Part shown: piece by piece, positions 1-15,634 of the stretch | Layout: the number at the start of each line of letters is the position of its first letter | Numbering within the stretch: the stretch's first letter is position 1 | NCBI GenBank assembly: GCA_960531495.1 | Contig: OY482847.1 | Location: 7,802,492-7,866,491 of the forward strand | Origin: Zeus faber | Lineage: Eukaryota; Chordata; Actinopteri; Zeiformes; Zeidae | Reading direction: 5' to 3' | Length of the DNA: 64,000 nt | Translations under genes and position numbers: made by a program | The notes under the pieces: generated by a model | What the model was told of the DNA's origin: nothing | Seen by the model: only the letters and a program-made list of their open reading frames with translations | Databases searched by the model: none

Positions 1-677
1 TGAATGATGCATATGTTTTATTTTTTTTTAAATGTTCATATTGGCCTGAATTTCCATTGTGCAGAAAACAAGCTTATTTGCTGTGTTTTCTGCATTATGT
101 ATTCATGTACTTTATATTTAACTATATTTTATTTTTCATTATTATTTCATATGATGCACATACACCCATACTTAGTATGGACTTGAGCGAGACTATGCAA
201 CAAAGATACATAATAATGGATAGAAAATTATTTTTCTTCACATTACAGAAATGCCCCGATGTGTCAAAAGGAACGAAAACCAAGTTGCTTTTGTGTTATA
301 TATGTATATATTAATATGGCTCTGGTATCTGATTTTTGTATTGGTGATATTCTTTGCTACTGGTATCCTATTTTAGCCTGCAAATACCACTGTTAATATA
401 GATGCATCCAATGCCTTGATACACCCGTAGAATGCATAATGGGTCTTCCAATTCATCCCTTTAATCATCACTCTGGGACGCTGCCTCCAGGTTGAATGTT
501 GAGGACTTTGCACTTTAAACCCTTTTAAAAGCGGTCTCTAAACAGCTAAATGTCACAACTGGGAACTCAGAACACAAACTGGTTATTAAACTTAATTTTT
601 TCTGTACTGAAAATTAAAGCTATTCTATTCTGTTCCTTGTTGTTTTTGAGGCTTTAACGTTGCCAGTGACTGTTTCC
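1..677. other. AT-rich sequence, no gene seen
   Basis: I see no convincing coding segment, RNA gene or repeat. It precedes an exon-like segment with an acceptor at about 678, so it may be intron of a gene that starts left of the window. Confidence 0.4.
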
Positions 678-678
678 A

Positions 679-964
679 GGGAACATATGGGACACTGTAT
701 AATGGAGGAGGCTCATATTGGATGCCCTCATATTGGATGGCCCTCAGGGGGTCAAACACTGATGTAAAGTTGCAGGCATCTGAGTGGAAACTAGGTTATT
801 CAAGCTTCTACGTTGAACCAGGCATCTGTAACGCTGGCAGCAGAATTGTGTTATCAACCCGCTATGGCTCCCTCCAAGAACCAAGCCATCATGTAGGTAC
901 AGTAGTGAACCATGAAGAAAAAGGCTTGATCTCCCAATTCACTCTGGTGTACACTTCACGCTGA
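679..964 (+). CDS. possible terminal exon of an unrecognised gene
   Basis: An acceptor-like sequence (gtgactgtttccag) is followed by an open frame to TGA at 962-964. AATAAA follows six bases later, which is how a last coding exon would look. The frame reads about 95 residues rich in aromatic residues and glycine, with no membrane segment and no motif I recognise. A 15-nt in-frame tandem duplication near 718-747 gives SYWMP then SYWMA. No partner exon is visible upstream. It could also be a chance open frame or an old repeat. Exon status and family are both unproven. Confidence 0.3.
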
Positions 965-1134
965 ATTACAATAAAAATGTCATCTATTTTAACCTTGTGC
1001 TGTTAATATTAATAAAAAAAAGATACCAACAGAAAAACATATTGAATCCTTTGTAAACCTTGTTACTCTTAGTTGGTAACATTAAATTGTACTATGTTAG
1101 TCCATCCAGTGATGTGCTCTGTGTTTATTCCCAG

Positions 1135-1238
1135 GATGCTGCTTTACCGCCTGCGGGTGGCGCTCAACGCTCACAGAGGAGACGAGGTGCAGCGTCCACA
1201 TAGTGGGAGCATCCTGGAGAAGGCCCCCAACGCTGTGG
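1135..1238 (+). CDS. exon-like segment of an unrecognised gene
   Basis: The acceptor tgtttattcccag is followed by an open segment beginning MLLYRLRVALNAHRG in the frame of the ATG at 1136. It runs to a possible donor, GCTGTG|gtgact, at 1238/1239. Codon use is GC-rich at third positions, unlike the AT-rich flanks, which favours real coding sequence. The frame would otherwise run on to a stop inside the Tc1 element that begins 21 bp after this donor. I recognise no family. It could be an internal exon of the same gene as one of the neighbouring segments, but phases cannot be checked without a transcript. Confidence 0.35.
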
Positions 1239-1259
1239 TGACTCCACTCTTAACAGATA

Positions 1260-2861
<1,602 letters not shown>

Positions 2862-2863
2862 TA

Positions 2864-3516
2864 CCACAGTTACATACATCCACACATTGAAACAAAAACA
2901 GGATAACAACTCAAATTCATTGATCTAGATCTCAAAGTTCAACGTGGAGCTTTCTTCTCTCCTTCGTTTCTCTTTCCGTTTAGCACAGGTACTATGGTTA
3001 TGAAAAATTACAAAACAATGCCCTGGGAATGATTCATTAATTGGTTGCCATGAGATTTTATTTATGACCAACGTTAACAATGTCAACAGAGGAATCTTAT
3101 TTCATCTTAGATCTTATACCGCCGTGCACCTGGTCGCAGTTGGATTTCAGAATGGGAGTTGATAATGGGGGCTATTTCAAAATAGGCATCAGCTCGTTTG
3201 TACCAGTGCTGTTCTCATAATATGAGCTGACGCCTTTTTTGAAAAAGTGACAGATTCTTAAAGTTATTAATGCGAGTAATGAAATTGTAATGTCAGAGAG
3301 CCAGAGAGTTGCATCTGGAAAGGGCTTCATTAGGGAGGATTTTTTTTTTTTTTACACTCAGCAACGTTGCTACCATTTTATTTTTCCTCCTAAAATCCTC
3401 CAGGGGAAAATGTCACGGCACCCCACCGCTCCACCCCACCCCCCTGGGCTGTCGACCCCCATCGGACCCTGGAACCTTGACGGGGCCTGTGAGCACCAGG
3501 AGACCGAGCCAGCGCC
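2864..3516. other. no gene assigned; possible 5' region of the small unidentified gene
   Basis: AT-rich up to about 3400, with a poly-T run near 3341-3352, then GC-rich up to the candidate start codon at 3517. The palindrome agcaacgttgct lies at about 3359-3370. I see no TATA box or clear CpG island. Confidence 0.3.
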
Positions 3517-3588
3517 ATGGAAACGTTGTTTGACTCCCCTGGATACGGTTGCCAAGGATACATTTCAAATGATGACCAACTCCCGAAG
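3517..3588 (+). CDS. candidate first coding exon, unidentified small gene
   Basis: ATG in a strong context (cagcgccATGG) opens a 24-codon segment starting METLFDSPGYGCQGY. It ends at CCGAAG|gtatat, a usable donor, in phase 0. The next candidate exon, at 4807, starts in phase 0 with a good acceptor. A longer overlapping frame through the same bases looks like low-complexity noise. I recognise no family. Confidence rests only on splice signals and phase agreement. Confidence 0.4.
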
Positions 3589-4019
3589 GTATATGTTATT
3601 TTAGTCTTCTGTTTGCTTTATTCTGCTTTTTCTTTTGTCGCTTTTTACTGAAAATAGGAGACACAATAATGTCTCTAGTAGCCAGGTACAAAACAGCTGA
3701 ATGCTGAAAATGGTAAAAGAAAGAAAAAGGCTTGGACAAATATTCATATGGTTGTGAAGCCGAAATTAACTAGTTAGGCAAACACATCATTCACTCTTTA
3801 TTGTTCCAAACAATTGCATCTGACGTTGTGGAAGGAAAAGAGCACATCTTTCATAGTGAAACTTAAAAAAACATTTTAGTAAAAACAATAAGTACTTACA
3901 GGTGTTTCAGATGCAGGTTGTGGTGTGGAAAGTGTAAAAGTATAAATGGAACTACTATGTAAAGTACAAATTACCAAGTCATTTATTTAAGCTCTGTACT
4001 CAGTACCCTGGCCTTGATC

Positions 4020-4023
<4 letters not shown>

Positions 4024-4069
<46 letters not shown>
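4024..4069. repeat. (TG)n microsatellite
   Basis: Uninterrupted TG dinucleotides, lying in the predicted intron between the candidate exons at 3517 and 4807. Confidence 0.98.
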
Positions 4070-4074
<5 letters not shown>

Positions 4075-4806
4075 GCGTGGCAAGAACAGTGAACAATAGT
4101 TCATGACATCCCTAGATTAGTGTTGCTGATTAGTCTGAGCTTCCAGGCTGATCCTGTTGTGGATGTTTCATGTTCAGTTGTTGTTGTTGTTGGTGTCGTT
4201 TTTCGGCCATTGTGACACAATTTTCCGGAATGTTCCAAAGTGAATTATTAATATTTATATCAATTCTATCACATCTCTCCCTCTGACAGTAGATTCTAAA
4301 AAGCCTTTAACGTGTCGCAAAATCTCACAGCCAAACAGACGTCGTCCAGATTTTCTCCAAAGTGGCCTTTGTGGGATGTGCTTGTTTGTGAAACGGTTCT
4401 GTGCAGCTGACGTGTTGCTGCGGAACAAACGGAACAGGAAGGCTGCTGGTGCTGCTGTCGGAATGCGTCATCGGTAGTTGGCGCAGGCGAGCAAAGAAAG
4501 CGGTGTTAAATATTCAGTCAAAATGTTCAGTATTCACAGTGTTTACTTCCGTATTAAAATGCCCTCGCCGCCTTCCTGTTCTGAACTGATACTGCCTTTG
4601 TTTACCAGCCCCATGTTTTTAATCTCTATCGCCATAGAGATAGAGAGATTTACTGTAAGAGACACAGTATTTACTGTGTATATTACTTCATTTTTCTCCT
4701 GTGTCCTCTCTCGCTCGCTCTCTCTCGCTCTCTCTCTCCCGCCCACCTCTCTCGCTGTCTCTCTCGCCCTCGCCCTCTGTCTCGCTCTCGCTCTCTCTCT
4801 CACCAG

Positions 4807-4911
4807 AATAAGGTCAAGCTGCTGACCAGCCCTTGGTCGGCTGCCAGGCAGGAGCAGCGGAGACAGCCTCCGTCCTACAAGGTGGACCTGGACGACTTCC
4901 TGACGCCCTTG
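4807..4911 (+). CDS. candidate internal exon, unidentified small gene
   Basis: A long CT-rich tract ending ctcaccag is followed by 105 nt (35 codons) and a donor, TTG|gtaaag. The exon is phase 0 at both ends. The peptide starts NKVKLLTSPWSAARQEQRRQ and ends KVDLDDFLTPL: basic, then acidic, with no hydrophobic segment. Good acceptor, good donor, a frame free of stops and GC-rich third positions make this the best of the unassigned exons. Domain and function are unknown. Confidence 0.6.
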
Positions 4912-7816
<2,905 letters not shown>

Positions 7817-7834
7817 AGAGAAAATGAGCACTAC

Positions 7835-7960
7835 ATGGGGTTTCCGAACGGAGGAGATGAAGCCCTGGGGGCTCTGATGGAGGTGACAGACGAAAAGCTC
7901 CTGACGATAGAACCGCGGCGGTTTTCTAAGGAACTCGTCAAGCGACGGCGGATCAGAACG
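7835..7960 (+). CDS. candidate exon, unidentified small gene
   Basis: The frame reads YMGFPNGGDEALGALMEVTD and continues to FSKELVKRRRIRT, then ACG|gtgagg, a usable donor in phase 0. The left boundary is not clear. The open frame runs back into the (GA)n tract, so the acceptor is either within or before that tract and lacks a normal pyrimidine run; I give only the part from the in-frame ATG. The charged, GC-rich coding character favours a real exon. The reverse strand is also open here, so strand is inferred from phase agreement with the exon at 4807. Family unknown. Confidence 0.4.
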
Positions 7961-8632
7961 GTGAGGAAACACTTTCGCTGAGTCTCTGAAGTACCGAGAG
8001 AAGATGGGGGCGAGGGATGAGTCCCACTGAGTTTTTTCTGAATTTCATTGAACATGTAATCACAGTCGCTCCTCAGGCTGTCCTGCTCCGATCCCAGAAG
8101 TCCTTAAAATGTTCTCACGCTTCATATTATGAAGTGTTTCAAATCAAGTGATCTCATTATACATTTGACGCTTACACCTTAAATTGATAACATATAAGAT
8201 GAGATAAGATGACTTTAACTTTAGGAAATTCAGGAATTTCACAATGATAATGGTATTGAAACCATATTTAAGTATTGTTTTTAACTGATTTAACAACCGT
8301 TATTTAACCTGGGCAGCCACATTGAGATAAGCACACAAATTAAAAGCATATTGATATTAATACATGAAAACATCCACAACATAAAAACGAACCTGGCCCT
8401 AATGAGTACATCACACTAGAAAATAAAGCGGCATGCCTTAAATGTGACGCCTGTGAGCAGATACTGTAGCTTCCATCTTCTAAAAAGCACTGTACAGTAC
8501 ATGCAGTATCAGGTCGAAATAACAGACTTAACGGCTCAAATGTGAAGAACAAAAAATGACGATACAGATGAGTCATCGTTGGTGGTAACCAAGAGGTGGG
8601 GAGAGCTCTGTAGAGACTGAGGTGGAAATAAG

Positions 8633-8692
<60 letters not shown>

Positions 8693-10736
8693 GTGCGTGT
8701 GTACGTGCGTGCGTGCACGTGCGGCACAATGGCATCTCCATTACCCTGATCGATGGCGCGCTCAGACCCGACGCTCTTCCACCCTGAGGGACGATCACGT
8801 ATCTGCTAACCGCACACACTGAGGCCACGGCACATACAGAACATACTCTGTGCTGTGCACGCGTGTACAAGGAGAGAACAAGGGCTGTGGAGCATCGCTT
8901 CCACAGTCCAAAATTTGAAAAAAAAAAAAACATGCTGATACGCACATGCCATGGACAGGCAAAAGAATGTAGCTCCGTATGTTCATCTAGACCAGGCCTA
9001 TACAACCGGCAGCCCGCAAGCCAAATGTGGCCCGTGTTTTAATGCAGACTTTGAATACAAAGGATAGCAGTGACCTGTAATTTGATCCATTTTAGAAATA
9101 TTTGTCGTGCTTCAAGTCTCAAAAACCATATGGCCCAACAGAAGCAGGGTGCTTTTAAGAATGTAGAAGATAGCATTTTATCTAGAAATGCGAATAAGCT
9201 TTTTTTTTTTTTTTTTTAATTCGTTAAGATCATTTGAAGGATATAAAGGTATTTTGCATTTTCTTTTTCTCTGTTTTACAAGGGTAGGTACTCTCTCAAC
9301 AATGAACATTGCTTGTTCAATGTGTCAGTCCCCCCCAAGCCCTGAACCAAATGTAGTTGAATAGCCCTGATATGGACGGGCGTAGCTTTCACAGGTAAAT
9401 CATCATGTCAGCCTTGAAGCAGCCACAGTGATCAGACCTCAGCTGATATGTTGAAGTTCCTTAAAGGTCGCTGTATATATTGGTCATAATTGGTATTATA
9501 AAATGGTTAATAGATATTTATCTTTTATAGCCCCTTACTGCTGATTGGGAACAAAGCTGATATTACTCACCTTTGCAAGCATAGCTGGTTGTTTTCATCA
9601 TAATTGAGTTACTTCAAATGTTTTTCTGTGGTATTCCAAATACAGTAACTTTCAACTTTCAAGACTGTTGTGACCTGATCCTGGTTTGTCCAAGTATTAA
9701 TATTGAAATATCAATTTCAGGAACACACAGCACTGCATATTAGTAACGGCAGCAGCTCTGTTCAAATCAATGATGATAAAACGTTTAACACAACCAATAT
9801 GGATTTCCTAAAGGCAATAACAGTTTTTGTGAATCAAAGGGACGGTAGCCAATATTTTGAGCCACTTTAATTAAATGAAAAATGATGCCACAGAGTGGAA
9901 AAACAAAAAAAACCAAAAAGAATAATGACTCAACATTTTTACTTAAACTGAGAATGTTTTTAATTGCACTGTCGGCCCATAAGTGTCCACATGGATTAGG
10001 CCTATATATGTCTCTGTGAGAGTTTAGCCACAGATTTAGGCATTTCACAGGGAAGATTTACCAATCCGAAATGGTAAATCTCTGAAATATCTGACGTACT
10101 ATAACAAGCCAATATATCGTCCACATGACTGCACTAAACAATAGATCTGTTGTCCTCAGACAAATTGCTCCTTGACGCTTAATTTGGGAAGTTATGGAAC
10201 GGACTCTTCAGTGGCCTGGTAAACCCAACAGCAGTGGACAGAGCTATCCATCATTTGTCAAAAAAAATTAATAATGACAAATATACTGATTCTCTGAAAT
10301 TCAATACTCTCTAAACAAGCCCAAAAGGCACAGAAGCTGGTGTCTGTATAGGATACAAATTATATTGCTGAAACCAAACCAGGGCTAATAAAATCCCCAA
10401 GTCCTCAATTTTGGCACACAGAATTCTCCTTCTTCTGATTGTGTTTGAGTTGGCTCCTAAAGATAACTTTTTTTTTTCCAACATGTCTCAAGTTTATTAT
10501 TATGAACACGCTTAATCTAAAATTATATTTATATTTGAATTCTAATTCGAATTATATTTGAGCTAACTGTGATCCGTACACCAGGTTATGGATCCTTGCG
10601 TATTCACCGCTCACGGTGAGCGGTGACTTACGACCGCTGCCCTGAAACGACACGAGACACGAAAACCTCAAACAGAAAACCGTGAAGGAAGCTGAGGACT
10701 GTGGCGGAAGAAAAGAGCAACCCTGTCTCCCTGCAG
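7961..10736. other. no exon seen; intron-like
   Basis: AT-rich sequence with a (TG)n microsatellite at 8634-8687 continuing imperfectly to about 8716, and A/T homopolymers near 8918 and 9200. No supported gene. Confidence 0.4.
8634..8716. repeat. (TG)n microsatellite, imperfect 3' end
   Basis: A pure TG run followed by gtgcgtg interruptions. Confidence 0.97.
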
Positions 10737-10790
10737 AATGAGGAAGGTGTTGACCGAAGCCCGTCACACGTTGAGTGGTATGACACATAG
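10737..10790 (+). CDS. candidate terminal exon, unidentified small gene
   Basis: The acceptor ctgtctccctgcag is followed in phase 0 by NEEGVDRSPSHVEWYDT and TAG at 10788-10790. This would close the phase-0 chain of candidate exons at 3517, 4807 and 7835 and give a protein of roughly 120-135 residues. An alternative is an internal exon in another frame ending at a donor near 10829 (AGG|gtgaga). The nearest AATAAA downstream is at about 11193, inside a LINE 3' end. Weak support. Confidence 0.3.
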   Translation, partial: NEEGVDRSPSHVEWYDT

Positions 10791-10984
10791 CTGGGCAGCC
10801 ATGGAAGGCAGACAGTCAGTACGGAGGAGGGTGAGAACCATGATGCGAGGGTGAGACATGGGTCGTCTGGAGCCTCCACCTCTTCACCTGGCTCCTTTGC
10901 AGCCCTGGACTGGCACGGCTCCGGGACCAGGACACTTTCAAAAACTGCCGTTTGTCCTAAAAGTTTCCCTTCAGATGAGTCTCC

Positions 10985-11230
10985 TTTCATTTTATTTTAT
11001 TGTATTTTGTTTTATTCTAGATATTTTTATTCTATTCTACAGGTATTCGACTTACTGTATTAAGTTTTAGGAGTCAATTAATTGGTCTATTAGAAATAGA
11101 TTTTTCCTAGGACATATTGTGTGTTATCACCGGGTGCGTTGCATCACATTTCACTGCATATATGTATGAAAGTATGTATATGTATGTGGCGAATAAACCT
11201 CTTGAATCTTGAATCTTGAATCTTGATAGA
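10985..11230 (+). mobile_element. LINE 3' end (truncated non-LTR retrotransposon)
   Basis: The same ~230-bp sequence occurs at 26395-26520 and 60110-60358. It ends gaataaacctcttgaat followed by tandem cttgaat copies, the simple 3' repeat expected of some non-LTR retrotransposons. 5'-truncated, with no coding part. The family name is uncertain. Confidence 0.65.
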
Positions 11231-11663
11231 CAGAGAGAAAGATAGATAGATAGAACCCACGGGTATTGAACCTGAACCTTGTTTCGACGTTAGAATTTAA
11301 AGGTGTTTGGACAGTGATGTCAGATAGCCGCCTCAGAGAGACAGACAGGGAGATAGATAGACAGGTAGTTAGGTCGATAGAAAGATAGACAGATGGATGG
11401 ATCAGGAACCAAAGATCCGTTACCAACGTGAGCTTTCATTCTAGTAACACGCTCCAAGGACACGGCGTTCACATCGTTGCCCTGAGGAATCTCGCCATCA
11501 CAGTGTGGCTTTGATTATACTGGAGCAGGGGCCCCTGGGAACACAACACCGGGACACATACGCCGAAGAGAATCTGATGGAGGCTGCCCCACAGTAAATC
11601 ATTTATTCTGTCAGCTTGTTTCTACAGCATGCACACAGCCACACGCCCAACAAGTACATATGT

Positions 11664-11700
<37 letters not shown>

Positions 11701-14081
11701 GCTGCAACGATAAAAGATATGAAATATACTGCTCCTGCACCTCAATCTCTACTCATACATATGCATGTCCACACACACTACACATTACAGCTACATATAC
11801 ATTTTAGTGAGTACTTTTAGGTCAGACATACAGTTCACAATGATGTAAAATTTCAAAACAAGGGCAGACCTTTACAGGCATAAATGTCAAATATCGTTAA
11901 AGGTTTTCAACCTGTAAGATAGAGAAGGGGTGATTTTTGACCTGTGTTTATTTGATTTATTTTGATTTGACAACCTTATGAAGGTGACATCAAGAAGACG
12001 TCGCGCTCGTAGCTGTGCCCATGAAGATACGCATGTAATTAAAACTTAAAAAAAAATACAGCAGCAGAGCATCATAAAGCAAAAAGAGCGATAGATGGTT
12101 AATAGCAGAAGGGCCAGGGCCGGTTGTAGAGGAGCGAGTTAGAGAAAGTTCAGATATGCTTCCAACAATCACATGATTCCAGGGTTGATTTGGCGCCATC
12201 TTCCTCTGGTGCCACTTAATCAGTAGTAATCTAAATCTTGCCTTAATAAAATATCACTACAGTTGGTGACAAACTAAAGCGCATTCCAATAAAATATGAA
12301 ATATGACTGGCGATTATAAAAATGTTTGAAAAATTAAAAGGTGAACTCGGAGAGGAGCCAAACTTGTGAAAGATCCATAGTGAGCTGAGACAGATGTGCT
12401 CAGCCTCTCGTCAAATTGAAGAGGAGGAAAGCCACAGTAATTTGCTTCATGTACATAGCAGTCGAGCCCTTTGGCCATTTTTCTTCAGCTAGACAGAGGT
12501 CTATTTTGGGAGTGAATAAGAGGGACAGTGTGCGAGGACAGACAGAGAGAGAGGGAGGTTAATTAATGACAACTCGCTTGTGCTCATGATGACTCGAGCA
12601 GAAAAGCGCTGGCAACACGGGTGGGACCCAGATCAAAGGTTGTGGAGGGAGGCAGGCAATTTCATAATCCCTTATAAAAGGAGGCCGGAACACTCGAGAG
12701 ACAGGAGAGAGGGATGAGGGAGGAGGAGGAGGAGGAGGAGTAATTCAAATGAGAGGAAAACGGGAAGACAAAGAGAGAGGAGAACGATGGTCGGCTCCAA
12801 CCAAAGAGCTTTGAAATTACCGTTGGCCAAAGTCCCCGCTGTCAGCGTGGAAGTCACTAACCTCTGTGATGCAAATGAGACCATCCAAGCGACGGGGAGG
12901 ACGAGGGAGCGCGGATCGCCCGCTCAGCTTTTATCAGTGTGTGTCAGACGCTAACGGCTGAACCTCCGGCCTTTGAAGCGACCACGTGGGTCGCTGCAGC
13001 ACGGATAGTGTGATACACATATGTATACATGCAACTGAGAAATAATCGGGCACATTTCCTAGTTTTTCTGTCTGTGTCTGTGTCCAAATCTGGCATTGTC
13101 TCTGTCTCCCCCACTGTTATACTCTCAACACTGTTACTATTTCACCCCCCGCAGTATGTCTGTAATTGAAAAAAATTTCCAGATAAATGGGCCCACAGAT
13201 ATATAAAATAATCTCTGCAATTCCCATTCCCCTCTCAGGCCTGGTTCTTTTCAGCTACAAGATCTAACTTCTATAACTAAATGTCGACCCAGATTTCCAG
13301 CTGATTTTGCCAGCAATATATGAAGTGGACGTCTAAAAATGTATTGTATTTAACCTTTTTTTAAATTGAAACTTCCCTTACAAATACATTACAAACAATG
13401 CAATCTACTAGTTTAGATTTATTTCAGTTTAGTGTATTTATTGCATATAAAAATGAAAGGACATAAGATGTACAGAAGAAAAATTAGGTAAAAGAAAAAA
13501 TAGATAACAGATGTAGAGTAAATAAAAGGAATGTGCAGGAAATACCAAAGAAAATACTCAAGAGGCTTTTAAGTGGCTCTCAATTAAAAAAAAACCCTAA
13601 CAAAATATAAGCATAGTTCAGTCATTTGTAAGTATGTCGCAATTGTATGTAATTACAAAATTGTATTGTATAAATAATTGTATAAATTGTACAATACACA
13701 GTATACAAAATAGTATTAGTTGTACAGTATTCACATGGATTCTTCCTTTGTAATAATACTGTACATGGCATATATACAGCAATTGGCTGTGCCAAGCATT
13801 TATTTTATTTGTTGTACAGTAATTACACACAATGTACATGACACACAACGATATACAAAGATAATAATATAAAGAACATTATGATGAAAAAGTTATTGCC
13901 CGGGCACGGATCAGATGAAAATAAATTACAATTAGATAAAAGGGTATAGACTTCAGTAGCTTTTTCTTTGCTTTATAAAGAGAGTATTGTTTAGTTTGGT
14001 CTATTTTATTTAGAATTTAATTTCGAATTTTTATATTAAGTGAAAATATTTTGGCTTAATTTCAGACCCCTTTTTGTAGTG

Positions 14082-14100
14082 ATATATATATATACACTGT

Positions 14101-14140
<40 letters not shown>

Positions 14141-14159
14141 TGCATATATATATATATAT
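14082..14159. repeat. (TA)n tract upstream of the predicted snap25 promoter
   Basis: TA dinucleotides interrupted by short cactgta and ctgca elements. An easily melted tract roughly 130 bp upstream of the CpG-rich promoter. Confidence 0.97.
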
Positions 14160-14263
14160 CTCCCTCTGTGTGTGTGTATTTCCCTACAAAGAAAGTCATT
14201 AGATACTGGAGAACCGTTCCCACCGCTCCCTCCTTGTTGACGGTGCAACATGGCGTTGTCTAA

Positions 14264-14345
14264 TTGGATGACGCGAGGCTCCCTGCTTTGATCGGCGTGC
14301 GACGTCAGAGGGCGCGGCCATTTTGCGCGGGGGCGGAGGCTGCCC
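14264..14345 (+). promoter_or_regulatory. snap25: predicted snap25 core promoter, CpG-rich and TATA-less
   Basis: The sequence changes abruptly from AT-rich to CpG-rich. It holds a CRE-like half site (gacgtca, 14301-14307), a YY1-like site read on the reverse strand (ggccattttg, about 14316-14325) and a GC box (gggggcgg, about 14329-14336). A clear splice donor lies 130 bp further on. Assignment to snap25 is inference from strand, position, lack of any other + strand gene between here and 32196, and the REST site nearby. It could instead belong to an unseen gene. Confidence 0.5.
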
Positions 14346-14471
14346 GGCGCGGCGCGCTCAGACCGGGGACCGAGAGCAGCGCGACGCACCGGGGACCGAG
14401 AGCAGCGCGACGCACCGGGAGACATTTTGACCCCCCCGACACCGCGACGCTTCTCCAGAGAACCACTCCGG
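14330..14471 (+). other. snap25: predicted non-coding exon 1 of snap25
   Basis: A CpG-rich segment ending at a consensus donor, CTCCGG|gtaagg (14471/14472). The coding part of snap25 starts in an exon that has its own acceptor (ttttcag, 32195) and 34 nt of 5' UTR, so a separate upstream non-coding exon must exist; this is the best candidate. It contains a perfect 26-bp tandem duplication (14362-14387 and 14388-14413). The transcription start is not determined. Confidence 0.5.
14362..14413. repeat. 26-bp perfect tandem duplication
   Basis: Two identical adjacent 26-bp GC-rich copies, starting accggggaccgag, inside the predicted 5' UTR exon. Confidence 0.97.
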
Positions 14472-14809
14472 GTAAGGTCCCGAGCACTTCTCACCGCTTT
14501 TCTTTCCAAGCCTCCCGCCCTCGCTTCGCCGACACACTTGACGTTATCTCCGCGGCATGAAAAGCTGGGAAGTGGTTTATCTCTGACGGTTTTTTTCCGA
14601 GTGTTTGTCTCCTTGTGAAGTTGGTTCAAATCCTCAGGAACCTCTGCGTCCGTGTCTTTGTCGCCGTTTGAACCTTTATTTGAGGTTTCGTATGAAAAAA
14701 ACCCCAAAAAACAACAAAAAAGTGTTGCTGGCTAGAGGCGTAGCGGGCGTTCCCCCTGCTCAGCCCGGTTTAACTCTGGGTGTAAGCCGCCGGGCTTAGC
14801 GGGCTGAGC

Positions 14810-14830
14810 TCCAGCACCGCGGACAGCTCC
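14810..14830 (+). promoter_or_regulatory. RE1/NRSE-like element (REST binding site)
   Basis: Matches 18 of 21 positions of the classical neuron-restrictive silencer element. Both half sites are intact: ccagcacc and, at the canonical spacing, ggacagc. A second cggacagctcc half site follows at 14838-14848. REST represses neuronal genes outside neurons, and SNAP25 is a known member of that regulated class. The site lies 340 bp downstream of the predicted exon 1 donor. Confidence 0.7.
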
Positions 14831-15064
14831 GGGACCCCGGACAGCTCCATGTTTGGCGCCTTTTACCGTCTCACGTCCAGGCCCTTCGTGGAGCGCACGC
14901 TTCACCTCTGTGTGGGTTAAAACGTTTGAAAACATGAATATGAGCCCATCGGTCTGTGATGGAGAACAGTAATAGCAGTTCTGTGGTGATGAATCCTCCA
15001 TCCCTCCTTGGCTGTCAGACATTACACCCATTGAAAATACGTCTAGATAAAAATTCTGTAAGTT

Positions 15065-15300
15065 GCTCTCCCTCTCTCTCTCCCTGTCTCTCTCTCTTTC
15101 TCCTTGCCTCTCCTCTTCCTCTCTTTCTCTCTCCCCCCTCTCGCTTTCTCCTTGCCACCCTCCCTATCTCTAGCTCTCTCTCCTTGCCCGCTCCCCTCTT
15201 CCTCTCCTTCTCTCCCTCCATTTCTAACACCCCCCCCCCTCCTCCTCATTCACTACTCTTCCCCTCTTCATCTTCAACCTCATCGTCTTTCTTTCGGTCT
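15065..15300. repeat. pyrimidine-rich (CT/CCT) low-complexity tract
   Basis: Almost unbroken C/T on the + strand with degenerate tctc and ctcc repeats. Open frames here are compositional artefacts. Confidence 0.95.
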
Positions 15301-15515
15301 ATTGCTCCATTTATTTCATTATGAAAAACTTCATGAAGCTCATCGTGAAGTGTTATATATCTTGGCCACAAGCCGTGAGGAAAGGAATTGCAATGTAATG
15401 AGTACGTTGGTCGGTCATTTTCTGGCTGGTGAAATTCTAACGGTGGCTGATGGAGGTGGATATTGTTAATGTTGGAGAAATATGTAAATCAAGAAGTTAC
15501 TGCCTTTCAGCCCAT

Positions 15516-15634
<119 letters not shown>

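Larger units (their letters stand above)
10791..14263. other. no gene seen; repeats and AT-rich spacer
   Basis: Besides the LINE end this holds a (CA)n at 11666-11699, GATA-type short repeats near 11240-11260 and 11350-11400, a GGA run near 12720-12740, and a very AT-rich stretch at 13350-14160. It leads into the predicted snap25 promoter. Confidence 0.45.

Noticed and set aside
14036-14707. 223-codon reverse-strand frame over the predicted snap25 promoter
   Set aside because: It spans the TA repeat, the CpG island and the tandem duplication. Compositional, with no protein features.
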